DNA from: Linnemannia schmuckeri
Lineage: Eukaryota > Mortierellomycota > Mortierellomycetes > Mortierellales > Mortierellaceae
Length of the DNA: 64,000 bases
Reading direction: 5' to 3'
Assembly: GCA_029449235.1 (NCBI GenBank)
Contig: JANATG010000022.1
Coordinates: 310,001 to 374,000 of the forward strand
Shown here: in pieces, positions 1-10,744 of the stretch
Position numbering within the stretch: position 1 is the stretch's first letter
Layout of the letters: the number at the start of each line of letters is the position of its first letter
Notes under the pieces: generated by a model
The model's input: only the letters and a program-made list of their open reading frames with translations
Databases searched by the model: none
Told to the model about the DNA's origin: nothing
Translations under genes and position numbers: made by a program

Positions 1-101
1 AAAAAAAAATAAAAGGCTAATTTTTTTGTTTTACATTGCTACTTTTTTAACAAATAGCTATCAAAAAACACCCGTTCAATTCACTCTATTACTCCCTCCT
101 T

Positions 102-1556
102 TCACTCCTCCTTGGCAGCCTCAGGCTGGGGGTCATGAAAGTACCACTCCGTAATGCCCTTAACATGCTCCCACGCATCATCAAAAGCCTTGACCATCTC
201 TTCATCCAAAGGACCCTGATCCAACGCCGTCAAATTCTCACGTAACTGATCAACCGTCGAGGCACCCATAATGATTCCGTCCCTGGCATCCAGTCCTGAA
301 TGGTGGCGCATCCAGCGGAGGGTTGCTTCCAGCAAGGTGATGTTGTGGGTTCTGGCGGCTGTTGCCTTAAGGGTTTCGACGGCTTCGAAGTTTGTCCTGT
401 TCCAGTACATTCCTCTCACTCTAGTGGGGGGGAGAGGGGTTTTGTGTGTGTGTTGGGCAGAGAGAGGGAAGAGAAGGAAGGAAGGGCGGAGGGAGGAACA
501 ATTTTTGTCCCACTGTCAGCACTCATACTCAGTCGACAAACAGTCATCAAAGTAACAGCATCAAAATAAAATCGGGACTTACATTGGTCCGATGTGGGTC
601 TTGGGATCATATCGACTGCCCTCAGGAACATCGCCATCAAACTTGTACTTGCCCGACAACACACCTCCACAAATCGGGTTATAGGCATAGAATCCAATGT
701 TAAAGTGTTTGAGGCAGGGAAGCAACTCGGGCACGACAGAGCGACCGATGGGGTTATAATTGCCCTGATAGACTGTGGGGAGAACGTATCCGTTCTGTTT
801 GCAAAGCTCGTGGATGAGTGCTACGTTCCACGATGAGTAGTTTGACAGGCCGAACTAGTGGGTTTTTGTATCAAAGGAAAGGGATCGACAGCAGGGGGGA
901 AAAACTGACCGTTAGAGCTCATTATGCAACATCCAGCAGCAAGCACCAAACAAACAATAACTTTCTATGCACCTACCCGCTCGAAGAGATCCTCCTTGTA
1001 GAGATCATCAACAGCCTTCAATGTCTCCTCAAAAGACGTCTGATGATCCGGCGCATGCAAATACAAGATATCCACCTTCTCAGCTTCTAAACTCTTCAAA
1101 CTCTCCCTAAACTGCTTCGGCAAGTTCTCTCTCGTGTGACCTCGCCGATTCTTATCCTCCATTACAAACGGCGGAACTTTTGTGGAAATTTTGAAATGAG
1201 AAGTAGGGAGCTGTGCAAGGACCTTTTCGGTGTCGCCGTCGCCGTAGACGAGGGCTGTGTCAATCTCGGTGTGGGCGTGGGAGTGGAAGAGGGTCAGGAA
1301 CGGTGCTACGTTGTGGGCGCCGCGGACGCGGACCATGGAGAAGGAGTCGGGGGCATCAGGTTTCTCGAGTCCGAATGTCATTGTCCTTGTACATTATGTT
1401 TTGTGAATAAAGAAAAGGAGGTTAGTCAGTGATAACTGGTTTTTTTTTTTTTTTTTTTTTTTTTATGCAGCATGAGATAGTGGTTCTTGTTCGTCCATGT
1501 CATTGTGCTCACCCAAGGACAACGCGTGGGATGTTGGCGGTGGCAGTATCTGTCAT
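102..1556 (-). CDS. Aldo-keto reductase, AKR7-like (aflatoxin-aldehyde-reductase type), copy 1
   Basis: Four exons on the minus strand: 1513-1556, 977-1385, 583-854 and 102-420, giving 347 residues. It should be a soluble NADPH-dependent oxidoreductase acting on aldehydes or ketones. The catalytic tetrad of the superfamily is visible as Asp57 (EIDTA), Tyr62 (VYGDGD), Lys84 (STK) and His125 (YLHAPD), followed by the FGLSNYSSWN stretch and a C-terminal segment ending WYFHDPQPEA. It is almost identical to the copy at 31332-32786, with a Pro/Ser difference after the HQT of the His-loop region. It carries an extra first intron that the copies at 34.4 and 39.6 kb lack. The substrate is unknown; the AKR7 assignment rests on overall resemblance. 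Confidence 0.9.
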
Positions 1557-1665
1557 GGTTACTGGAATTGTATCTGCTTGTAAAGGACTCAAGGTAGTGA
1601 AAGTGGGGAATGAGAGAAAAGAAAGACAGAAAAAAAAAAAAAAAAAAAATGCAAACAAAGGCATC

Positions 1666-1675
1666 CTTTTATGCC
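1666..1675 (-). promoter_or_regulatory. TATA-like box of AKR copy 1
   Basis: The minus strand reads GCATAAAAGG about 110-120 bp upstream of the ATG at 1556. The same box sits at 31213-31222 in the inverted copy. Confidence 0.4.
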
Positions 1676-2094
1676 TCATTGTTCCCTCTCAACTGCCTTT
1701 GTTGATCTTTCGGACGCCAATTCAGGGCATCAATTAATTTATTTTTTTCAATCCATCCATGTATGGACACGATTAGTCGAATCATGCCTACAGTTGAAAA
1801 AAAATGAAGGCGCCGCACTTGCAGGCACGGATGAGTCCGCCGTTCTTCTTCCTGTCCTTCTTTCTTCTCACGGTCAGTTCGGAGGAACCTTAAACCTGCC
1901 CATGCACTATCGATCCAATTGAGTCAAAAATGGAAGACACTGACGTGAACAATGGACGCGTAATCCATCCTAAAAACGCGTATCACCAGGACCACGGCCC
2001 AGTGCTCTCAAGAACAAAAACCAAACTCTGGTGTTTCCTACTTAGCTGGCGCAAAAAGAGAAGCTCTTGATTGAATCAGGAGATGATGATCTAG

Positions 2095-2167
2095 CGCCCA
2101 ACGTGGGGGTCGAACCCACAGCCTTCAGATTAAGAGTCTGACGCTCTACCGATTGAGCTAGCCGGGC
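2095..2167 (-). tRNA. tRNA-Lys(CTT)
   Basis: A 73-nt cloverleaf without intron. The acceptor GCCCGGC pairs with GTTGGGC (two G-U pairs) and the discriminator is G. The anticodon arm is TCAGA-CTCTTAA-TCTGA with anticodon CTT, and the T arm carries GGTTCGA (B box). It is part of the inverted duplication and is identical to the genes at 16859, 30721 and 44774. The 3' side has a near-palindrome (CTTGATTGAATCAGGAG region) followed by an A-run on the plus strand, a probable pol III stop in the transcribed direction. LINE A lies 131 bp upstream. Confidence 0.97.
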
Positions 2168-2237
2168 TAGAAGCTGTTTGCTAATGGTAACTATTTTTCT
2201 GGGATGTTTTTGATCTCAGAACAAAGCTCAGTATACT

Positions 2238-2245
2238 TCACGTGA
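2238..2245. promoter_or_regulatory. TCACGTGA palindrome upstream of tRNA-Lys
   Basis: A perfect 8-bp E-box palindrome lies 71-78 bp upstream of the tRNA 5' end. The same octamer occurs 70-85 bp upstream of all four tRNA-Lys genes in the window. It resembles bHLH/Cbf1-type sites. Confidence 0.5.
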
Positions 2246-2297
2246 TGAACCCGTAAGTGCATATACTTTTTTTAATTGCACGCGTTGTCTCCCAAGC

Positions 2298-3975
2298 ACA
2301 GCTGATGAACACCAGTAGACAACTCCACCCCCCGAGTTTTGTACTCGGATGGATCTCTTCTAAACTCAGGAACATCCGACGTGTCACTGGCTTTTGGAGT
2401 GGTGGACCTTACTCAGGACAATCCCCTGACAGTACAAGGACGAACGGACGGTCATGCATCCTCGACCAAGTCTGAGCTCATGGGTTTACTAGCCGCAGTC
2501 CTGTCAGCACCTCCGGAACAAAACATTGTTGTCAAACTGGACAATCAGTCGGTGGTGGAACAGTATCATCATATGGTGAAGAATCGCCAAGATGCCTTAC
2601 CGAGGAAACGATTCAGGAGCACTTATGCGAGTATCTGGGCGGTATTATGGCAGGTTGTGGAATCTCGGCCAGGCAAAGTCGAAGTGGTATGGATCAAGGG
2701 ACACAATAACATTCAAGCTTTGCACATTGCAATGGCGGGCTTGTTGAAATCGATCTACGACAGCTCCTTAAACAACAATCGACAATCCGCCATCATCAAG
2801 TCTGGATATCACAAAGACGGGTCAAGAGGGCGATCTCGGACATTGACGATGTGGAATGGAGTTCGACCTTGGCCCATGTCCATGACAGACGCGCTGTCTT
2901 CACCTTCTACAGCAACAGCAAGGACTCCCACCAACGAACACATCATATCAAGAAGCTGCATGGAATGTTGCCAACATTGAACTCCATGCAGGCTCGGAAG
3001 CCTGATTTGTACTCAACCTGCCTGTGTCGACAATGTGAGCAGGAGGAGGAGGACAATGAGCACGTCTGGAGATGCCCCTCTACTGTTGAGACAATCACTG
3101 CGATATGGAAGGAGGCCATGGGCAAGATTGATGAGTGGGGCGTTCAGGCAACAAATAGCTACAATGCCGCCAGGAAGCGTGAACACAAGCGAGCAACTGA
3201 CAATGGTCGTCAAGCACCACGGCCAGTACCCATATACTGGCAGTCCCCCTCGGATGCGGATCATGTTCGGGGATTCTCTTCTATCGGTGGAGCTCGAGCC
3301 GTGCACAGCGGTAGTCCTGCTCCCGATCGTGATGAAAACCCCAAGTGGCACGTTTCGGACCTTCTTCGCGGAATCACCCCCAAGAGCATGTTGACTGAGT
3401 GGTCCTCGGCCTTCAGAACCCCACGGTCCATTGCCAAGACGGTCCTTCACAAGTTTATTGGCTACCTGGAGACGCAGGCCTCAGAACTGATCTGGAAACC
3501 CCGATGCTCCACGACGATCGCGTGGGAGCAGATGCAAGGCATCACTGCCAAGGACAAAACATCCAAATACACCGGCGCCCGAGGTGACTGGAGTCGAGGA
3601 TATGGCTACATCACGCGTGATGGGTTCTGCCCGTGTGGCGCTTCGCTAGCCACACATAAGGATCGAACCTGCCCTGGAGCGACCAAGGAACCATGCACAG
3701 CTGATGAGCGGCTGTTGGATAGTCTGTTGGGAAAGAGGAAGTTGTCACTGATGGAGAGGATGGGAAGAATCCCTTTATTCCTATCTAGTTTTATTTTGTC
3801 TTCCGTTTTTGCTGTGAAGAGCAGCGACAATTGTTGCGCAGAGCCAGGCTCCGGGTCGGACTGTGACTGGCGGATGGTGTACTGAAGAGTTTGGTCTGTA
3901 GTCCCCTTTACTTCCAAATGCCTCCTTTGTACTGTTTGTCAGAGAAATAAAATTGTGTACAAAAAAAAAAAAAAA
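2298..3975 (+). mobile_element. 5'-truncated LINE copy A (RNase H and zinc-finger end of ORF2)
   Basis: The element is flanked by a 9-bp candidate target-site duplication, CTCCCAAGC, at 2289-2297 and 3976-3984, and ends in AATAAAATTGTGTAC plus 15 A. The coding remnant starts with the first RNase H motif (YSDGSLL near 2340), then the Glu motif (KSELMGLL) and LDNQS. Relative to copy D a net 94-bp deletion after the KGH motif removes the last catalytic Asp and shifts frame. A second open stretch, 2851-3885, holds the C-terminal CxxC...H...C finger (CLCRQCEQ...HVWRC) and a second Cys/His cluster. From about 2464 to the tail it is essentially identical to LINE B (coordinates sum to 17891). There is no reverse transcriptase, so it is dead on arrival. 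Confidence 0.93.
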
Positions 3976-4116
3976 CTCCCAAGCGTACGAAAAAAATGAG
4001 TGATCTCTCTTTAATTGCTCGAATTGGCATGTATCCTTTTCCATAATTGCATGAATCGGCATTTATCCGAATTCTTTTTTATTTTTTCTTGTTGCTGTGA
4101 GGTCCTCACAATCAGG

Positions 4117-7100
4117 TCATGTCACTACCGCCCCTTTTAACCCCTCAACATCAGCACAATTAATACCTAGGTCGATGGGAACATCTAAGACGTACGGGTT
4201 ATCCCTCAGCTCTACACCTTTCCCACTTCCGTCCTTGGACAAGTTGAACGGTATTGCCCTGGCCTTATACAGATCCTGCTGTTGAGATTGTCGACGAAGC
4301 TGGTGCTGTTGCTGTTGCTGCTGCAGTTGGATCCGTTGCTGGTGGACCTCGTCGATTTTACTTTGCATACCCATCAGCGTCTGCTCTCGCTCGCTGTACT
4401 CCTTCCTCTCGTTGTCTACCAAATCCTCATCATCATAGGACTGAGCACCTGTAGCGACTGGATACTGCTGGAATTGCTGTTGCTGGTAGTGGTGAGGCTG
4501 ATGATGCGGATGCGGATAATCATCATAATCATCATACTCATCATCATACACTCCATCCTCATCCTCTTCTATGTCATCCCAAGGTTGGATCAATGGTCGG
4601 AGAGGGACGGGAGGCATGGTGGTGAGGTACTCGATGTCCTGTGGAGAGAGGACTCTTGGGGGTTTGCCGTCTTCGTCGGCGGCGTGGATGATGATGGTTG
4701 GAATTTGGAATTTTTTCTTTTTGGAAAGGAAGGCGTTGGTGATGTAGTTTTGGGTAAAGGATGAAGGGGATTGTGGTGGAGGTGATACAGGGGAGGATGA
4801 GGACGAGAAGGTGGCGTTTTCGGCAGGTTGTGATGAGGAGGGAAGAGGGAGACTGGCGGGTTGGGATGTTCGGTTGCGCCAGTACTGGAGGGGGAGGGAA
4901 ACACGATGAGATTTTGTTCGTGAGGCTGCTGCTGGCGGTGATGTAGCTTTTGCAGTTGTTGGTGCGACAGATACTGATCCTATGCATGCAGGGAAGGGCG
5001 TGAGTGGCGATGGAGTATAACTGAATGATGGCGGTGCTTGTGCTTGTGCTGATGCTGAAATGGATTCAGGTTGTTGAAAAAATGAAGGTGAGGATGAAGG
5101 AGTAGAGATAGGCTTGCTGTCTGCTGTTTCAAAAACTTGACCACATTCTGAACGATCGTTATTCCTGGATCGCGTAGAACTCGAAGAGAGCGACGAGAGG
5201 GAATGAGAAGACACCGAGGAGTTGGGCTGAGCCTGTGGCGAGTAATCGTCTCCTCCAGATGGACCGTGCGACGATGCACACTGATGCGATTTCTTTTCAG
5301 GGTCGTTCAAAGATTTCGTCTCGTGCTGCTGTTGTTGTTGGTTCTGATTCTTGGGGATGATGTGAAGAGGGTCGACAGACGTCATGGCCAGTCCTGCAAC
5401 AACTCTATCAGGCCCATGCTGTAGCGAAACCGGTCCTTCTACCTGCTGGGGTTTGACTTGAGAATCGGTGGTGTTAATAGGTGCAAACTCGAGCACATCG
5501 TCACTGTCATTCGACGATGCATTTGAGAGAGCCGACAATTCAGATGAGAATGAATCAGAGGACAAAGTCAAAGACACTTTGGTGGCGGTGCCGCGGATTC
5601 TGGCCGGGTTGGGTGTGCCGTCGTCAATGCGAGGATGGAATCCAGCTGTCTCGTTTGTACCTGTAATTGTTGATGGTAGTTGAGGTGATGGGATTGGTCC
5701 TGAGGAAAAAGGAGATTCTGTCGGGGCTGGATTGGTGATTGGTAGTGGAGCCGTAGGGAAAGCAATAGGGTCTTGAGTCGAATTAAAGATCATATCAGAG
5801 AGAGACTCGCCCGATCCTGACAGGTGGAGAACATAGGCGTCACTCCTGCTCGCCGCTGCTCCCAATCCTCTTGCCGCAGCTGCTGATACTGGCTGACTGC
5901 TGCCCGGCTGACCACCATGCTTCATTGCCTTGTCACCGCCAATACTATTGCTCTGTCCATAGTGGTGGTTGGTAATAAAGATAGTTGTCGCCTCGGGAAG
6001 CTGCTGTTTCGACGGTGCTGAGGTAAGCATCAATCTAGAAGTATGCTCCTGCTGAGAACCCTGGCCATCGTCCTTAAAAGTAACCACCACCTGCGATATC
6101 CTTGGGTCATTGGGAATAAAAATAGCGTTGCTGTCGGAACTAGCTCTCCTCTCCATCTCGACCCATGGCCGCTCTGGCAGCTGTGGCATCTCAATATTAC
6201 TTTCATACCGTCCCTTGTCCAAAGGCTCCTTGCCCTTGTTCATCTTCATGACCGAATGTCCATCCATGCCAGCGTCACCACTTCCTGAAGATCTTGAATT
6301 GGAGGAGGCTCGAGACGATGCTTCTCCCATCGGTGCAATGACAGACTGACGAAAGTTGAACAAATTCTGGTTCATCCTCTGATTATTGCTGTTACTGTTG
6401 CCGCTGTTACTGCTTCCATTGATATTGGGGTACGACGATGATGCATAGTTACTTCTAGTGTTGAGAGAGTGTCGCTGCTGTTTGGGGTCCTGTATTTCAA
6501 AGCCGAGGGTTGGGTCGGTTGCTTCCAGACGCAAGGAGACCATGCAGACGAGGATGACACACCAAGTGCACCATTGGAACCCGTAGAGGGCAGGGATGGC
6601 GATCTTGAGTGGATTGAATGGGTTCTCGACGATTTTCTGTCCGACAATGAAGGTGGGGTCGATTCTCTTTGCTGGAAGGGTGATCAGGCCACAGATGATC
6701 AGAATGTGCGTGAGAGCTAAAATCTGCCACAGGCCAGCCAATGTAGCATACTATTCGAATGAAGTGAGAAAGAAGAGGAATGAGTTTGTCGATTCGCATG
6801 AATACACATTATCGATCAAGTTTCCGTTACTTGTCCTTGGTGCTGCTTACGAGGTAGAGGTAGCCGATGCGCCGCTTGTGTGCGGCTATGATCCCGATGA
6901 CAACAAGGAAGAGTCCTACACCTGTTAGGATGGCGCCTATCCATGCATTCATATCTGCCAATATCGAGGTCAAGACTAGTAGAGACACCTATGTGTCCAA
7001 CACACACCATCCATCCGATGATCGAAAGGGCAGAAGGGGAAAAGGAGAGAGCGTGTGACGGGTACGGGTTAGAGTCTTTCCGGGCTTTGCGAAATGGGCT

Positions 7101-7233
7101 GACAGAAAGAGTGAAGTGCCACTCTGATCAATTGACTAAAAAAAGGGTCCATGATCCTGATATGTATGTATGAGCCACTTACCGCTTGGATCCAAAGTGA
7201 GCTTTTGAGGACCCATGTCCGACTCACGGCCAT
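4117..7233 (-). CDS. Four-TM membrane protein with ~770-residue disordered tail, function unknown
   Basis: Three exons on the minus strand: 7183-7233, 6851-6988 and 4117-6750, giving 940 residues. The first ~165 residues hold four closely spaced hydrophobic segments: around VSLLVLTSIL, GVGLFLVVIGIIAAH, LALTHILIICGLI and WCVILVCMVSL. Loops are short and basic (HKRRIG) or Pro-rich. The remainder is low complexity, with Ser/Asn/Pro-rich stretches, an acidic Asp/Tyr run (DDEYDDYDDY), a His/Gln run and a poly-Gln coil near the C terminus. I do not recognise the family. PalI/Rim9 proteins also combine four TMs with a long tail, but their large first extracellular loop is missing here. The start was chosen because the upstream ATG with its 17-codon exon splices in phase into the first TM. 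Confidence 0.75.
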
Positions 7234-10200
7234 GGCTGTGTTAGGTTATGCGTATGATTGAAGTTTGTATGATCGATGGGAAGTATATGTGTCTGTCTCC
7301 GGTAGAGCTAATTGCAGGTTCGTGGATGTGTATAATTGTCGTCGATGGTATGTTGATTGTTTGTTGATTGGAAATGGTAAAATGATCGTGGATGGTTGAT
7401 TATTGTCGATGGTATGTTGCTTGTTTGTTGACTGGAAGGAGAATATGTGTACGTGTTTGCGCTTTATGGTCCGTGCCTGAGTGGAGGCATGTAATCGAAT
7501 GCAGAATGAAAATGTAAATAGATAGCGAAAAATGCAATGCTAGTAAAAAATATGAGCGAGTGGTGGTGATGGAATAAAGAGGGAAAAAAAGAAACCCTAG
7601 CAATGCAACCACAGGGAGAAAAGAAGTGGGAGAGAGAAGAAGAAAAAGAAAAGAGCGAGGGAGGAGTGAGGGGGATGGAAAGAGATATTGAAGAAAAAAA
7701 AAAAGGAAAGAAGAAATGAAGGAAGGAAAGAAGCAAGTATTGCGACAAACAAGGTGAGAGGGATGAGCTAGTTCAGGCAGTCAACCAGTCAGTCAGTCAA
7801 TCAGTCTAAAGAAGCAGAGCAGTGGTCCCTTCGCGGCTCCCTTTAGTTTCCTGATATATGAATACATTTTAGCTGAGCCATCGGAGGCATCACCACGAGG
7901 AAGTATTACTTAAACACAGACCAGGAGCTGGTGCTGTTGATCCGGCTCTGGTGCCTGAACTACGATGATGATGGTATCGACCTCTATTTGCTATTGAGTC
8001 GTTCTATGAAGAGAACAAGAGAAGAAAAGGGTGGCAAAAAAAAAGAAAAAAGAGCCTGTTGCTGTTACCCAGTGTCAATTGGCATTCCATTCTTCACAAC
8101 AAACAACGAAGTTCTTGTACCAGCCAGCAAGCCTCGCGTATGCCTGCCACACGCTTCTATTTTTTCTTCTTCTGTTTGTTGAAGTTCCCCTTGCTCACAC
8201 ACCAGTTTTTACTCCTTGTCTCTTTCCAAAGACATTTACAATCATGTCTTTTCCGTAAGTCAAGAAAGATCAACAAGATGACAACCTCCGTGCTTTTTCC
8301 CCCCCTCATGATTCTATGGCCTCCTTTCTTTGAAGGAAAGGTTATATACTCCGTGAGCTTCTTTTTGTTCATACTTGTTTTTCTTGTCTGACCCTTTATT
8401 ATTTTTTCTTGTCTTGCGAGTAAGCCTACACGCGGCATGAAACGAACTCATAATTGGAGCTACATATTCATCTCTCTTTACTTTTTTTTATGTCTGTGCT
8501 TGTCTTTATTACTTCTTTCTCTTTTCTGTTTTACGAGTCAAGGAGCTAATACTTGTTTCGATTAGTCAGAGTAGAATAGAACATGACTACCGCCATGCTA
8601 TTACTGCTGCCGCTGCCACGTTTGATGTAATCAAAGGAACAATACAAAAAAGAGCTTCGTCACAGGGCTGTGCACATCCTACTGCTACTTAATGCTCATA
8701 ATCAAGAAGAAAAAAACGACAAAAGAAGCGTTTTTGGTCGCTGATGAAAGGTTACCATGCCGCGTGCTTCTATGTCTTGCTTAATCTCTTCGCTAAAGAC
8801 GTCGTTGAGGAAAAGGTGATGGATAAGAGAGCGAGTATATGTGTCTGCCTGTGTGTATGTGTGTATGTGTGTATGTGTGTATGTGTGTTTGTGTCCTCCG
8901 AAGGAAGTCGATCGAAATCTACATGAACCATTGCATCCATGCATCCATGTGAGTCCATGTGTCGTCATTCTAGGGCAAACCCGATACCATTGGTTTTACT
9001 CTTTCGAACAATAAATACAAAAGAGGGCTTTTTGTCCCTCTTTCTTTCTCCTATCGTTGTGCCACAGACACAGACATGGCTGAGTTTGTGTGTCTCGGAG
9101 GGGACAATTGCCGACTCACTACAATTACGGACATGTGCTATTCCTTCATTGCTCAGTTGTCCATCATAGTTCGACGTGGAAGAACGATAATATTGTGCAA
9201 TCGAGAAAATGCAATCAAACATATATATACACACACAGCTTAGCATAGTCTTCCCTTCCTTTTCTTGTCTCTTCTTCCTTACACATGCCATGTCCATACT
9301 TCTATTTTAATTTGAGTTTTGAAGTTGTAAGATAACAGGCTCATTTTTATGAGAATGAGGATGATGCGTTTTTTTTGTGGTTTTGTGTGCTGTCGTTGTT
9401 TTCAATTTTTGTTTGTTTTTTTGTGCGTTGTCAGCAAGCGTCGGAGAAGGGGTGGCCTGTTCGCCGATAGGGCAACACTCCAGTAGATGTGCTCATATGA
9501 ATTTGGATGTAAGAAAGTGAAAAAAGGGCTAATTTGGTTCCGACCTTCCCTCAGTTCAGATCCATTGAGCAGCAGCACATGTGATAATATAGACACATAC
9601 ATACAAACCTCATGGTCGGATGCCGGCTCTGCTCCATATGGAACCTTCCTCCCATTGCATCTTTTTGATCAAAGGTGTCGCTCATGTTGCGTATTAGCTC
9701 TCTTTAACCGCCCTTACTTCATTATCCAACAGATGATCGCCCTGTCTCTTGGAAGGCATCCACAATGACAGTGGTCATTGATCATGTTCACTCGATGATC
9801 CCACTGTGCAACCCTACTGTTGTTTTTCTTACCATGCTGCTCCGTAGCTGTATTGCCATAATGACATTGAGGAGAATCAGCTCGATCCACAGGTCGTGTT
9901 TTCTGAGAGGGCGATTGAATGCCAGCGAGACGCGGAGAAAGAAAACAAACAAACTAGAAAATCAAAATATCATCTCCATTGTGGATCTCACACCTTCTCT
10001 TTTTATCGATGGTTGCTTGGAGGATGTCATCGTGCGGGGGAGAGAAGGGTGAAGGATGGATAGAAAAGAAAAAAAAACGGAAGAGACGTAGACTCATGGG
10101 AAAGAGAGAGAGAGAGATAAAAAACAAACAAGGGTTCAAATTCATCTTGGCAAATGCATAATGATGAGCACGCATAAGAGACTACGAATAAAATAATCAA

Positions 10201-10744
10201 TGCAATATGAATGATAGACATAGCGAAGCATATTCACCATTAATCGAAGAGTCAATGCTCAGTAGTGGACGTATGTAGTAAATGGCAATAATAACGAGAA
10301 ATTAGATAACAGCACGGAACATGACACTCCGGTTGTCAAAGGAATAGAAGAGACATGCGCGTGAGTGTAAAGTGGGTGAGTCTGTTGACCCACTTGACCT
10401 TTTGCCTTTGAAATAAAAAGACAAGGACGCACCAGTCTCCGATCGCCTCTATTTCTTATCCCCTTCCCTCGAATCACCAATCCTCCTTTTCTCTTCTCTT
10501 TTCTTCTCTTTTCTTCTCTTTTCGTCTCGTTACGCTCTACTCCTTTCCCGTACTCCCCTTTTTCTTCTTATTCCCTCATCCCCCCAACCACGGACAACCA
10601 CTACTCAACCATTGACTATCTCTAGCCTGCGTTCATGACCTGACCCTGCTAGCATACCTCATTCCGTCTCTTTCTCCTTACCTTACCCACTCTTTATTCC
10701 CACAGTCAAGCTCGAGCCTCGACAGACAGGGCACATACACAGTC
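7234..10744. other. Intergenic, no gene recognised
   Basis: A divergent intergenic region of 3.5 kb between the four-TM gene (minus) and the acyltransferase (plus). It contains purine-rich tracts (7620-7700), CAGT repeats near 7785-7805, a TG/TATG microsatellite (8848-8893) and a strong CT-rich tract (10480-10560) just before the acyltransferase. Open frames here are short, lack domain signals and follow the simple repeats. Confidence 0.6.
8848..8893. repeat. TG/TATG microsatellite
   Basis: Alternating TGTG and TATG units over about 45 bp; no coding content. Confidence 0.85.

Larger units (their letters stand above)
1..2280 (-). repeat. Inverted segmental duplication, left copy (AKR gene plus tRNA-Lys)
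   Basis: This block is the reverse complement of 30608-32887. Paired coordinates always sum to 32888 (tRNA, exon ends and stop codons all agree), so there is no indel across about 2.28 kb and only a handful of single-base differences. The block contains a complete AKR gene, its promoter and a tRNA-Lys. The right edge lies about 110 bp upstream of the tRNA, where LINE A is inserted. The left edge coincides with the window start, so it may extend further. Confidence 0.95.

Noticed and set aside
3035..3587. Overlapping open frames within the LINE copies
   Set aside because: Shadow frames of the finger-domain coding sequence, repeated identically in copies A and B.
4117..7233. PalI/Rim9 pH-sensing protein
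   Set aside because: Four TMs plus long tail agree, but the large first extracellular loop of that family is absent.
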